Numbered from the stretch's first letter, positions 43,772 through 53,208 are shown. The stretch: DNA of 64,000 nucleotides from Candidatus Bathyarchaeota archaeon (GCA_030739585.1 JASLYX010000006.1:1-64000), one strand, 5' to 3'. A program made the numbers and translations. Notes: a model not told the origin generated them from the letters alone.

Positions 43772-44955
43772 TGCTCGACTCTGAACATATCCGGGTAAGG
43801 CGGAGGAAGGGAACCATGAAGCCTATTTATGCCTCTGAGGAGGAGCTGGGCCTCGCGAAGACCCTAATCTCAGTGTACCGAGATTCCGTGGAAAAGGCTC
43901 GGAGAGAGCTGAGAGGGGCTGTCTCGGGATGTGAGGAGCTGGGATACAACTATAAGTTAGTTAGGGGGCTTTCCTCACTTCTGGAGGAGAGGTGTGCCTT
44001 CGAGAGCAGGGAGGTTATATCTCCCCTCGAGGCAAGGAACGCGCTCTTCGGCGATGCGGGTCGAACAGTTGTCGCCACCGAGAAGGGAAGGAACCGGGTC
44101 ATGGCCAACACTGCCTTCCGGCTTGGGATCTCTACCCTCGAGCTAGAGCAGAGTCTCTATGCTGATCTCGATGATGAGAAGATACTGGCAGAATTTAATG
44201 AGCCTGAGTCCCATGACCTGTTGAAGGAGTACAATTTTGCCCTCACGATAGCCGTGATTGCCCATGGAAAACGGCTCGAGGTTAGTTACAATGGCAGTGA
44301 TGGTAGACTAGAGGACGCAATGGATAAACTTGGGAAGAGCAGAGTCTCGAGGTCCGGCGGGGTATCGAGGCTTGTCGTGGAATGGAGACCTAGTAACCGG
44401 AGTGGTTACCGGGGGGCACTCATCGAATTGGTCATTTCAAGGTTGTTACAGTTGAAGGGGTGGGCACTTTCAGTGGCAGTAATATTCCCGTTAAAAGTGG
44501 GACGGGCTTATAGGCTAGAGCTTAGAGGGGACGTCGAGGGGGGGATGCTGAGTGCAAACTCCACGGGGGAGAACCTCCTCATCCCGGAGGTACAACGCAC
44601 TTCTCCCCCCTTCCTCCGATCCGCCCCCCCCTCAAAAGTGAAGTCTAGTGGGGGGGTTATCATTGTGGATGATGTTGCCCGGAAGATGAGACTCACAGAG
44701 TCAGAGGTCAGAATGATGTATCGTGAGGAGAATCTTCTCGATCTAGGGGGAGTGCTAATCTCCCGGGAGAAGAAGGAGGAGACTCTTAAGGCACTTGGAG
44801 GAGCATCTGATATGAAGTTCGATGCCGTGAGGGTTATGTTGAAAAGACTCGGGGTCAAGCAGCCCGTGCCAGTCCTCGAGGCGTTGGGATTCGAGATCGA
44901 GTGGAACCGAGACCGTAAGGAGAGCTTGGTATACCGTCTGAAACGGGGTGGTTGA
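43768..44955 (+). CDS. DUF790 (Bax1-type) nuclease, XPB partner
   Basis: A 395-residue protein matching the DUF790 family, whose member Bax1 binds XPB and is an endonuclease. N-terminal MLDSEHIRVRRRKGTMKPIY and the central AITIAVIAHGKRLEVSYNG-like segment (here NFALTIAVIAHGKRLEVSYN) are visible. ATGATG start overlaps the helicase stop by 4 nt, so the two are coupled. Restriction-endonuclease-like catalytic residues are in its C-terminal half but I cannot fix them by eye. Confidence 0.88.
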   Translation: MMLDSEHIRVRRRKGTMKPIYASEEELGLAKTLISVYRDSVEKARRELRGAVSGCEELGYNYKLVRGLSSLLEERCAFESREVISPLEARNALFGDAGRTVVATEKGRNRVMANTAFRLGISTLELEQSLYADLDDEKILAEFNEPESHDLLKEYNFALTIAVIAHGKRLEVSYNGSDGRLEDAMDKLGKSRVSRSGGVSRLVVEWRPSNRSGYRGALIELVISRLLQLKGWALSVAVIFPLKVGRAYRLELRGDVEGGMLSANSTGENLLIPEVQRTSPPFLRSAPPSKVKSSGGVIIVDDVARKMRLTESEVRMMYREENLLDLGGVLISREKKEETLKALGGASDMKFDAVRVMLKRLGVKQPVPVLEALGFEIEWNRDRKESLVYRLKRGG

Positions 44956-45193
44956 GCCCTTGTTGATGGCTCGATAATACAAAGTTAATTGATATCTAAT
45001 ATTTCATAATATGCTGATTGGTTCGGTTCTCTATTTAATGCATTAACGGGGCAGGTATGAAAAAATTTTGACGGATGGGAATGCCACTATTTTACCAATC
45101 ATGTTCTGACCTGCAAAATCAGATTTTCTCCACGATTTTAGGGTGTAACTGTGGTACTTTAGGCGCAGTCTGGACACGGTTCCTCAGAATATC

Positions 45194-45202
45194 CTTTATA
45201 TC
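45194..45202 (+). promoter_or_regulatory. TATA-like box of the proteasome beta gene
   Basis: CTTTATATC lies 32-41 nt before the ATG at 45235, in the position of an archaeal box A with a short leader. Confidence 0.45.
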
Positions 45203-45234
45203 TGCCCTCTCTTTCTAACTGGTGGTTGGCAGAT

Positions 45235-45840
45235 ATGGGTTATCAGAACATACAAGGAGCCACCGTGGTGGGCCTCAGGTGCAGCGACGGTGTGGTGCTG
45301 GCCGCGGAGAAGCGGGTGAGCTGGGGTCGGATGGTGGCGAGCAGGCACGGGAAGAAAGTGTTCCAGATCACCCCGAATATGGGACTAGCCTTCGCGGGGC
45401 TGGTCTCTGATATGCAAGCAATGACCCGGGAAGTCACCGCTTACGCTAATTTATATGACTTAGAGCACAACCGGGAGATAACTGTGAGGTCAATGGCTAA
45501 ATTGATCTCAAATATGCTTTTCCAGAGGCGAATGATGCCTCTACTCATGGAGTCTGTAGTGGGGGGAGTCGACATTGACGGTCCAACGCTCTTTTCCATG
45601 GACCCTGTGGGGAGCCTGATACCTGACCCCTTCATCACCGCGGGGAGTGGTGCGCCTATCGCGATGGGATTGGTAGAGGCCAAATACTCTGAGTCAATGG
45701 ATCTAGAGGCTGGAGCCAAGCTTGCGCTGGATGCGATCAGGTCCGCTGTGGCCAGGGACGTGGTCTCCGGTGACGGCGTGGATATATTGTTAATCCGAAG
45801 GGATGAGACCGAGGAAAGAACCCACACTACAAAGTCCTGA
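45235..45840 (+). CDS. psmB: Proteasome beta-type subunit lacking catalytic Thr1
   Basis: 20S proteasome beta-family subunit, 201 residues from ATG 45235 (TTG 45226 would add three residues). The sequence after a short propeptide reads QGATVVGLRCSDGVVLAAEK: where active subunits have Gly-Thr1-Thr-Thr-Val-Gly, this one has Gly-Ala-Thr-Val-Val-Gly, so the N-terminal nucleophile Thr is Ala. Glu17 and Lys33 equivalents are in place (AAEKR, HGKKVF), as are GLVSDMQAM and TAGSGAPIAMG. Probably a structural or regulatory beta subunit paired with an active one encoded elsewhere; inference. Confidence 0.9.
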   Translation: MGYQNIQGATVVGLRCSDGVVLAAEKRVSWGRMVASRHGKKVFQITPNMGLAFAGLVSDMQAMTREVTAYANLYDLEHNREITVRSMAKLISNMLFQRRMMPLLMESVVGGVDIDGPTLFSMDPVGSLIPDPFITAGSGAPIAMGLVEAKYSESMDLEAGAKLALDAIRSAVARDVVSGDGVDILLIRRDETEERTHTTKS

Positions 45841-46262
45841 CCGGCATCATGCCTGGATTATAGGAATTTTTCACCTCGGCGTGAGGATACCCATGGAGTT
45901 TTTGCACTTTTATTATCTTATGGGTCACATTTTTTTATGTTGAATGAGATCTTTTCTGAGCATTTTCAGTTTTATTTTTAGGTAGATTCGGGTTTTCCTC
46001 GCATGTGAGCGCAATAAAAATTAGGATGATAAATATTTTTGGTTTATTCATCCGCAGAAAAACTAAAACGCACCTCTAGTTTAGCAACGAGCTGGTGTGA
46101 GAAGAAAAATTAATAATAAATTTAAGGAAATATCGATATTCTTTATCTGAGAGAGAAGGTCCACTATTTTTTCCTCTTTTACTTCTGCAAAGCTTAATTC
46201 GCGTGAATAAATATCCCGGGTAAAGGATTAAATGGGGGTCGTTTATTAACAATTGTTGCTAT
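45841..46262. other. AT-rich intergenic region upstream of tRNA-Ala
   Basis: No ORF or structured RNA that I can support. The right end carries the tRNA promoter. Confidence 0.4.
46242..46249 (+). promoter_or_regulatory. TATA-like box of tRNA-Ala
   Basis: TTTATTAA ends 13 nt before the mature tRNA 5' end, consistent with an archaeal box A at about -25 and a few nt of leader. Confidence 0.45.
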
Positions 46263-46338
46263 GGGCTGGTAGTTCAGCGGTATGAATGCTCGGCTCGCAT
46301 CCGAGAGGTCGGGGGTTCAAATCCCCCCCAGTCCACCA
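46263..46338 (+). tRNA. tRNA-Ala (anticodon CGC)
   Basis: Full cloverleaf: acceptor GGGCTGG with CCAGTCC, D-stem GTTC/GAAT, anticodon stem CTCGG/CCGAG around loop CTCGCAT (anticodon CGC, decoding GCG), T-stem GGGGG/CCCCC around TTCAAAT, discriminator A and an encoded CCA. The G-T pair at position 3-70 is the alanine identity element. No intron. Confidence 0.96.
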
Positions 46339-46708
46339 AAAATATTAGACGATAACTCTTCATTATATCCGCCCAATCGTGCGCCTTCTATTTTAACTTC
46401 ATGTGAATTTATTTAGTTCAGGATGAAGTTAACGACGTCTTTAAAATCATTCTCAATTATTGTAAATTAGCTTGCTCAAAAATATCGTATAATCGTTCCG
46501 CACGTGCAGTATTCACTCTTTTGGTATTCTATATCCTCTAGAGAAGCATGATCTTTATCGGGATTTGCTGTAATCCATTTGCTACTTTTGGAGTGTCTTC
46601 CTTATTGCTCATATATTTGAGCTAGCAGTGTCTGCCTGTTATGGTACTTTTTTTCAAGAATTTTAGTGAGCAGCTTAAAATCGCCACTTTTTCCCTTTTT
46701 TTAACCTC
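46339..46708. other. 370-bp AT-rich intergenic region
   Basis: T-rich tracts (for example 46680-46702 region) probably end the minus-strand isomerase-like transcript and the tRNA transcript. No gene seen. Confidence 0.35.
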
Positions 46709-48400
46709 CTATCCTATTTGAACGCCGCAGAGATGGACCCTTACCCCTAGGGTGTGGAACATTGATGCCTTTACGGCTAGAGCTTTATCAGAAGTCTCAG
46801 GGTCCGGCGCGTACACCACATTGATATGGTTGGACTTGTGCCTCGCCATCATTTGGTCCCTGGAGACGCCGTGGAGCACCGCGTGCATGATGGGCCACTG
46901 GGGGGTTGTGGCTAGAAGCCTCCTTTCGGTCTCTTCTTCTGGCAGATCCACTACTGTTGCCCGACCCATGTCGACATGGAGCCCCCCGTTCATCACATAG
47001 ACTCTGCTCCAAACTATGTCGCCGGGCTTGCTCACCCCTTTTAGGGTCCCACCTCCGAGGCGGAAGTACATCGGGGGCTGCCTTTCGCTAGAGGCTCCCG
47101 TGTACCCTCCAACAAAGTGTGATGCGGGGGCGGACCCTGAGATAAGGAAGACCCAGACAAAGTCGTTGATGTTGTTGCTCTTGTAGTATTCTCCCCAACG
47201 GATATCGTGGAGGGTAGTGGAGGGGTCAAGCCCCATCGCTGTCCAGACCCGGTTAGTAATAAGAGAGTCGAGCCCGGTGCACTCATCCACCTCGTTGAAG
47301 TGGGGCAGAGCTTTCCCCCGATAAAGCTCATTTCCCGTCATAGGATCGAAGACAGGGGGCCTGTCTGGGTTGTTAAGTAGCCCCTCAGTTAGGTCTGAAG
47401 CGGGAACCAAATCCTTGAGCCCTTGTTGATATTGGATCCCGATGGTGTCACAACCGAATTTGGCCGCGATCCTCACCGCAGCTATGTACATCTTACACTG
47501 CTCAAGTAACTATTGGTCGGTTAGTTCCGTCTCCTCATCTGTCCCCGTGACGAAGGTCATACCCCTCTCCTCGAGCCAGCCCCTTACGCTCTGGGCCTCC
47601 TTATCGGTGACCTCGCGCATGGCAACAAAGAGGTCCGACTGGCTAAGGCGCTCCTTGTAAACCCCTAACTTATTGAGCTGCTCATCATCGATGATCGCGT
47701 TGTACATTCCCATGCACCCTTCGTCGAATATTCCCATTATTGCCTTTGATTGCATCAGCTCCTTGGCGAGTGATATACCCAGCTCAGACTCAACGGAGGG
47801 TAGTCTTCTTTGATCATAGTCCAGTACGTGGCTTGTATCGTGGGTGATCCTACCTTCGTCTATCCACTGGTGGATCCCGTTAAGGAAGAAGTTGTCAGTG
47901 AAGTCTATGCTCCAGATGGTACTAAACTTGACGCCCATCTTAGTAAGGGAGGCGTTGAGGTTGAGCATACCAACGAGCCCCGGCCACTCCCCGCTCCAGT
48001 TAGCCAGTGTGAGGATAGGTCCTCGGTGATCCCTGAGTCCCGCGAGGACATGGTGACTGTACTGCCACACAGCCTCTGCGACAATGATCTTTGCCTCTGG
48101 GTGGATTCCCTTGAAGACGTCCATTCCTATGCGTTGGTTCCAGATAAATCCGTGGCCTAATTGGGGGTCGTATTCATGGCCTCTGATGAGTGTGATACCT
48201 TCATTTGCAAAAGCTTTTATCACTTTCACCTCCATCGCCTTTTGGGCAGCCCAGCAGGTTCTATTCGCGGAAAGACGGAGGTCACCGCTTGCCACGAGGA
48301 TCGCCGTATTTGCTCCAATAGGTTCTGGAATCTCTATTCTAGGAATCCTATAACCTGCCATGAACTCTTTCTGGCCCAGATCAATATATAATTCGATCAT
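46709..48400 (-). pseudogene. L-fucose/D-arabinose isomerase-like protein interrupted by one in-frame TAG
   Basis: A 563-codon frame broken only by TAG at 47510-47512 (codon 297 from the first Met). N-terminal part: AILVASGDLRLSANRTCWAA, IKAFANEGITLIRGHEYD, WSGEWPGLVGMLNLNASL; C-terminal part: KFGCDTIGIQYQQGLKDLVP, GGYTGASSERQPPMYFRLGG, and HKSNHINVVYAP. This resembles the L-fucose isomerase fold family, with metal-ligand Glu/Asp/His candidates on both sides of the TAG. A CAG to TAG change is plausible (residues before it are LTDQ). ATG 48358 is a likelier start than 48400, because a TATA-like box lies between them. Either a new pseudogene or amber readthrough. Confidence 0.7.
48383..48393. 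promoter_or_regulatory. Shared TATA-like element between isomerase-like and dehalogenase-like genes
   Basis: AATATATAATT is nearly palindromic and sits between divergent genes. It is about 25 nt before the ATG at 48409 on the plus strand and about 25-35 nt before the ATG at 48358 on the minus strand, so it could serve both directions. Confidence 0.45.
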
Positions 48401-48408
48401 CAGGAGTC

Positions 48409-49638
48409 ATGGAGAAAAGTCTTTTTCAATCGCCGATACCCAGAAAGGAAAAGGTTTCCAGTATGGCAAAGACCCGAAACTTCAATGAGAACTACCCCGT
48501 CAAGGACTTTTACATGAGGTTCGACCAGAGGGACACCGCTTTCGGGCAGCGTCTAAAAAGAACCGGGAGTATCGTGAACTTTGGGGGAGACGAGGACAAA
48601 ACTGAGCGGATCAACCAGGGCATTTCCGGTTTTTCTCTGGTAGATTATGCCTTCAACTCCGCTGCTGGAATGTATGAAACCCTTCCAGGGAAGCACGACT
48701 CCCAGGGAACAGGTTTCTACTCTTGGGAACCCTTGGGAGTAGCCAGAAAGCCTGAGGGAGTCCTCCGTTGGGAAGGAACACCTGAGAAGGCAGCGAAGAT
48801 AATTGTCAAGGCCGCAAAATATTTTGGTGCCGCTGGTATCGGGTTCACGAATATCGATAAGCGATGGGTCTACACCTACGCTAGGTTTGGGAGGGAGATT
48901 GTCTTTGAAGACGTCGAGGAGGGCTATCTCACTGATAAAAAAGCAGTGATCCCAGAGAGCCACAAATGGGTCATTGCCCTCACCGTTCCCATGGAGTATG
49001 AGGAAACGAGGTACAGCCCCACCCGGCTAGAGGTCGCCACCGCGATGGGGTACAGCAGAATGCATCTACTTGCAGGTCATGTCGCCGAGTTCATTAGAGG
49101 CCTCGGTTACCACGCAATCCCCTGTGGCAACGACACTGCTCTTAGCGTCCCCATCGCAATCCAAGCTGGTCTGGGCCATTTGGGACGTCACGGCCGCCTT
49201 ATCACCTGGGAGCGAGGCCCCTTGGTTCGGATCTGCAAGATTTTTACAGATATACCCCTTCCCCAGAGTCCCCAGGCCCCCGGGGGCATCATCGAATACT
49301 GTGAGGTCTGTAAAAAGTGTGCAAAACACTGCCCTAGTCAAGCGATCGCCCATGGTCCTCGGGAGTGGATGGGACACAAGGGGTTCAATAATTCCGGAGC
49401 ACTCAAGTGGTACAGCAACGCTGAAAAGTGCCTTGACTATTGGCATGAGATAGGACATGGATGTAATAACTGCTTTATGGTCTGCAGCTTTACAAAGCCC
49501 TCGGGGCTCAAGCATTCCGTGATAAAGTGGTTTATCAGAAACGTCCCGCTCCTGAATCGTTTATGGGTCTGGGCTGATAACGCCATGGGCTACGGTAAAA
49601 TGAAGGATCCGATAAAATACTGGGAGCAAACCCTATGA
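48409..49638 (+). CDS. Reductive-dehalogenase-like cobalamin/Fe-S protein, cytoplasmic type
   Basis: A 409-residue homologue of the RdhA catalytic family. B12-binding-type core (HAIPCGNDTALSVPIAIQAG, GLGHLGRHGRLIT) is followed by two Fe-S motifs: CEVCKKCAKHCP (about 298-309) and the incomplete-spaced second cluster CLDYWHEIGHGCNNCFMVC. No twin-arginine signal peptide and no membrane-anchor gene rdhB are present, so it is not a respiratory membrane-bound enzyme; cytoplasmic members act in catabolic dehalogenation or other reductions. Met at residue 19 is an alternative start. Substrate unknown. Confidence 0.85.
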   Translation: MEKSLFQSPIPRKEKVSSMAKTRNFNENYPVKDFYMRFDQRDTAFGQRLKRTGSIVNFGGDEDKTERINQGISGFSLVDYAFNSAAGMYETLPGKHDSQGTGFYSWEPLGVARKPEGVLRWEGTPEKAAKIIVKAAKYFGAAGIGFTNIDKRWVYTYARFGREIVFEDVEEGYLTDKKAVIPESHKWVIALTVPMEYEETRYSPTRLEVATAMGYSRMHLLAGHVAEFIRGLGYHAIPCGNDTALSVPIAIQAGLGHLGRHGRLITWERGPLVRICKIFTDIPLPQSPQAPGGIIEYCEVCKKCAKHCPSQAIAHGPREWMGHKGFNNSGALKWYSNAEKCLDYWHEIGHGCNNCFMVCSFTKPSGLKHSVIKWFIRNVPLLNRLWVWADNAMGYGKMKDPIKYWEQTL

Positions 49639-49799
49639 GTTACATCAACTCCAACATCGTATTCTCGGATTGGAGGAGTATTGTCTATTTCTACGTCAGG
49701 ATCTTTTGTTGCACTCAGGTACCCCCCTAGAGAGACCTGAGCGAGCACCAACGCGAATAATTTAGGCGATGCGGCATCTGAATAAAAGATATCCGCGGA
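49590..49799 (-). CDS. Doubtful small protein between rdhA-like and ileS (69 aa)
   Basis: From ATG 49799 the minus strand encodes a protein-like sequence (MSADIFYSDAASPKLFALVL, VSLGGYLSATKDPDVEIDN). A TATA-like GTAATAAAACC lies about 22-33 nt upstream. It overlaps the end of the dehalogenase-like gene by 49 nt. The frame is also open further back into ileS. No family recognised. Confidence 0.3.
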   Translation of the reverse strand, partial: SADIFYSDAASPKLFALVLAQVSLGGYLSATKDPDVEIDNTPPIREYDVGVDVTHRVCSQYFIGSFILP

Positions 49800-49872
49800 C
49801 ATATACCTTACGAACAGGGTTTTATTACGAGCTAGGGAGAGGGTCTTGGAAGAACCAAGTACATGCCCTAGT

Positions 49873-52800
49873 TCAGACCTGTCGAAGACCAAGGATAAGT
49901 TTTTTTCCATCTATGTCAAATTCTTCTCTGTAAACGCCTCTTGGGAACTTGCCCTTAGTAAGCTCTATAGAAAGAGTTTCTGCCTTAATGTAATCCTCTT
50001 CAACTTTGAATACCTTCTCAATGAAGGGATCTCCGGTGTAGAAGGTTGTGATGTTATCATCGATCTCAAAGTCGGCCTGTTTCCTCAAGGATTGGATCCT
50101 CCGGACAATATCCCGGGCGATTCCTTCCCTCTCTAGATCCGGGGTAATTTCAGTCCTCACGCCTACTAGAAGCCCTGACTCCTCAACCACTGAGTATCCC
50201 TGAACTTGAACGGGGGTCACTTTTACTTCCTCCGGAAGGATCTCCACTATTTCTCTGGAGACGGTGATTTCCAATACTTCGCCGTCCCGGAGTTTAACGG
50301 CCTCGGACTTGCCCAATGCCTTTATCGCCTTTGCGACATTTTGAACGTTTCTACCATACTTTTTCCCAAGCAGAGAGTAGATGGGTTTCACCTCAAGGCC
50401 CATTAGCGCCTCGCTCTTACCTGTGAACCTCACTGATTTGACGTTAAGTTCTTCCTTAACGATGATTCTTAGGCTAGTAAGGGTCCTAATGGATTCAATA
50501 TCGGCCACGACAACCGCTTCTGCTAGTGGCTGGCGGAGTTTAATGCCGCTGGTGTTTCGGGCGGCACGGCCCATGCTGCTAACTCTAATAGTAAGGTCCA
50601 TCCTCTTCATGAGCTCCTCATCGATAAGGGCTTCATTGACCTCAGGCCATGAGCAGAGGTGGACGCTCTCAGGGGCATCAGACTCGACTCCTCGTACCAG
50701 CCTTTGATAGATCGCCTCTGTGAGGAACGGAGTGATGGGGGCCATGATCAGGGTCAGCGTCTTGAGGCAAGTGTATAGAGTGGAATATGCTGCCCGCTTG
50801 TCATCATCAGCCTCGCTCCTCCAGAACCTCCGTCTACTCCTCCTGATATACCATCGGCTGAGGACGTCAACGAACCTTTCGGTCTTCTTGCAGCTGGAAA
50901 AGACTTCATAACTAGCTAGCTCTTTTGTAGTGTGCCTCACCAAGGAGTTTAGCCTTGATAGTATCCACTTGTCCATCTCAGTAAGGGCTTCGGGCTGCTG
51001 CTCTGGAGTCCATCCGTCAAGGGATGCGTAGATGCTGAAGAAGTTGAAGATATTCAGCAGAGGCATGAAAAAGAGGCGCTTCACATCCCCTGCTCCTGTA
51101 TACCCAAAGAGAATATCGTTCTCAGGCTTCCAACTGCAGAAGAGCCACCTCATAGTGTCGGCCCCCATTGTCTCCGCTGCATCGTCGAACCAAATCGCGT
51201 TACCCCAGCTCTTGTGCATCTGGCGTCCGTCCTCTGCTAGAACCGTACCGTGGCCCATAACTACCTCGAAGGGGGTCTTACGCTCTAGAATGGTGCTCAT
51301 TGCGAGCATAGAGTAGAACCAGTTCCTAAACTGGCCTATATAGCACTCTGTAATGAAATTGGCGGGGAACCACTTTTTCCAGTATGATTGATCGGTCCTA
51401 TAGTCTAGTGTAGAGTATGCGACTATACCGGCGTCAAGCCAGGGGTTCCCAACGTCAGGGATACGGCTCGCTGTGCCACCGCATTTATCACAACGTATTT
51501 TGACGGCATCTAGGTAGGGTTTGTGGGGGCTGTGACCGTTGAATTCTTCCCAGCCACTTATGGCTCTCTGCTCTAGATCTTCCTTGCTCCCCACTACGTC
51601 AAACCAGTTACAGTCGGGGCAGGTCCAGATGGGAAGGGCAAGACCATAGTAGCGCTTTTTAGAGATCATCCAGTCTTGCATGTTCTTGAGCCAATCTAAC
51701 TCCCTAGAGAGGCCGAATTCGGGTATCCACCGAGCCTGTTTTGCGGAATCCATCATCTGATACCTGAGATTTGTCTCCTTCTCCTTTTCGGTGATCTCAT
51801 CAAAGGGCTTATCGATGCCTCGACCCATGTTGATGAACCACTCCTCGGCATGGAGAAAGACTAGCTCGCTACCGCACCTCCAGCAGACGGGATATCTGTG
51901 AGTATAGTCCTGGACTCTGAACAGAAATCCCTTATCCTTTAAGTTGTCGAAGATTGTCAGGGGTGAGTCGTATACATGGGTTTTGGAGAGCTCTCCGAGC
52001 CCTTCTTTGAAAATGCCGTACTCATCTAGTGGCCCCACCACAGGGAGATTGTTTTTAATCCCTAACTCATAGTCTTCCTTGCCGGCCCCTGGGGCGATGT
52101 GAACCATCCCAGTTCCCTCAGTTTCTCCCACTTCTTCCCAGGAGATGATCCTATGGGCCTTAGGGACCCCGAGACTCTTTGGCAGTTCCAACTCGTCGTA
52201 TGGTCCATCGTAGCTCCAGTCCAGCATCTCCGCTCCCTTGAGCTCTTCTAGGACCTCGTATCCCCCGTCAGGGAAAACTGTGGATAATGTCCCTTTGGAA
52301 AGATAGAGAAGCTCATCCTTGTGGCTTACTTTTACGTAGTCAAGCTCTGGGTGGACGGCAACCGCCACGTTGGATGTAAGAGTCCAGGGGGTAGTTGTCC
52401 AGAGCAAGAGCCTCCCCTCACGCCCTCTTAATGGGAATCTGAGGTAGACGCTAGGGTGAGTGATTTCTCGGTATCCCTCGGTCACGATCTCGTGCTGGCT
52501 AATTCCAGTGCTGCATCGTGGGCACCACGGCATCGCGTCGTGTCCTTTGTAGATGAGTCCTCTCTCGTGAAGCTTCTTAAGGACGCTCCAGATCATATAG
52601 TTATTCTCGTCGCTGAGGGTATAGTAACTCCCTCCTAACTCTCGAGAACCCAGCTTACCGACGAGCTCCTCTGCGGTCCCCGATACAGGGCCGTGGGTTC
52701 CCACGTATGTAGTCTCTCTCATTGGGGTTTCCATAGCTTCCTTTAGTTTCCGGAGTTCAGTTGGACTATTCCAGTCGGTCCACATCCCGAGCCTGATTGA

Positions 52801-53208
52801 CTGCTCCGTCTGAACCGCTGAGAATTCTAACACTCTTTGCTTACACTTCTTCACAAACTCCGCGACGCCGTATCTCTCAATGTCCCTTTTGGACTTGAAA
52901 CCGAGCTCCTTTTCTACCTCAACCTCGATCCAAAGCCCTTGACAATCAAAGCCATTTTGGTTCCTCACCTCTCGACCCTGCATGAACCAGTATCGGGCCC
53001 AGAGATCCTTGTAAGTGCGCCCCCAGGCGTGGTGAACTCCCATGGGGTTGTTCGCAGTTATGGGACCATCGATGAAGGTCCAGGGCTGTCTCCCAGCCTG
53101 AGTGGCAACCCTCTTCTCGTAGATTCTGTTCGAGTTCCAGAAATCCATGACTTCCCTGTCCATGGATGCTAAATCCACCTTGCTATCTAACTGCTTAAAT
53201 ATCATCAA
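49873..53208 (-). CDS. ileS: Isoleucyl-tRNA synthetase, variant signature type
   Basis: Class Ia synthetase of 1111 residues. The HIGH-type motif reads ANNPMGVHHAWG (52-63), and the KMSKS-type motif reads GRQMHKSWGN near 665 (KMSKS to MHKSW). The editing domain (TPWTLTSNVAVAVHPELDY) and several zinc-ribbon Cys clusters (CPRC, CWRC, CPDC/CDKC) are in place, and the C-terminal anticodon-binding region is full length. I recall this variant form from Chloroflexi-type IleRS, suggesting gene transfer between domains; that is from memory and not checked. Ends just after the small doubtful frame. Confidence 0.93.
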   Translation of the reverse strand: MMIFKQLDSKVDLASMDREVMDFWNSNRIYEKRVATQAGRQPWTFIDGPITANNPMGVHHAWGRTYKDLWARYWFMQGREVRNQNGFDCQGLWIEVEVEKELGFKSKRDIERYGVAEFVKKCKQRVLEFSAVQTEQSIRLGMWTDWNSPTELRKLKEAMETPMRETTYVGTHGPVSGTAEELVGKLGSRELGGSYYTLSDENNYMIWSVLKKLHERGLIYKGHDAMPWCPRCSTGISQHEIVTEGYREITHPSVYLRFPLRGREGRLLLWTTTPWTLTSNVAVAVHPELDYVKVSHKDELLYLSKGTLSTVFPDGGYEVLEELKGAEMLDWSYDGPYDELELPKSLGVPKAHRIISWEEVGETEGTGMVHIAPGAGKEDYELGIKNNLPVVGPLDEYGIFKEGLGELSKTHVYDSPLTIFDNLKDKGFLFRVQDYTHRYPVCWRCGSELVFLHAEEWFINMGRGIDKPFDEITEKEKETNLRYQMMDSAKQARWIPEFGLSRELDWLKNMQDWMISKKRYYGLALPIWTCPDCNWFDVVGSKEDLEQRAISGWEEFNGHSPHKPYLDAVKIRCDKCGGTASRIPDVGNPWLDAGIVAYSTLDYRTDQSYWKKWFPANFITECYIGQFRNWFYSMLAMSTILERKTPFEVVMGHGTVLAEDGRQMHKSWGNAIWFDDAAETMGADTMRWLFCSWKPENDILFGYTGAGDVKRLFFMPLLNIFNFFSIYASLDGWTPEQQPEALTEMDKWILSRLNSLVRHTTKELASYEVFSSCKKTERFVDVLSRWYIRRSRRRFWRSEADDDKRAAYSTLYTCLKTLTLIMAPITPFLTEAIYQRLVRGVESDAPESVHLCSWPEVNEALIDEELMKRMDLTIRVSSMGRAARNTSGIKLRQPLAEAVVVADIESIRTLTSLRIIVKEELNVKSVRFTGKSEALMGLEVKPIYSLLGKKYGRNVQNVAKAIKALGKSEAVKLRDGEVLEITVSREIVEILPEEVKVTPVQVQGYSVVEESGLLVGVRTEITPDLEREGIARDIVRRIQSLRKQADFEIDDNITTFYTGDPFIEKVFKVEEDYIKAETLSIELTKGKFPRGVYREEFDIDGKKLILGLRQV

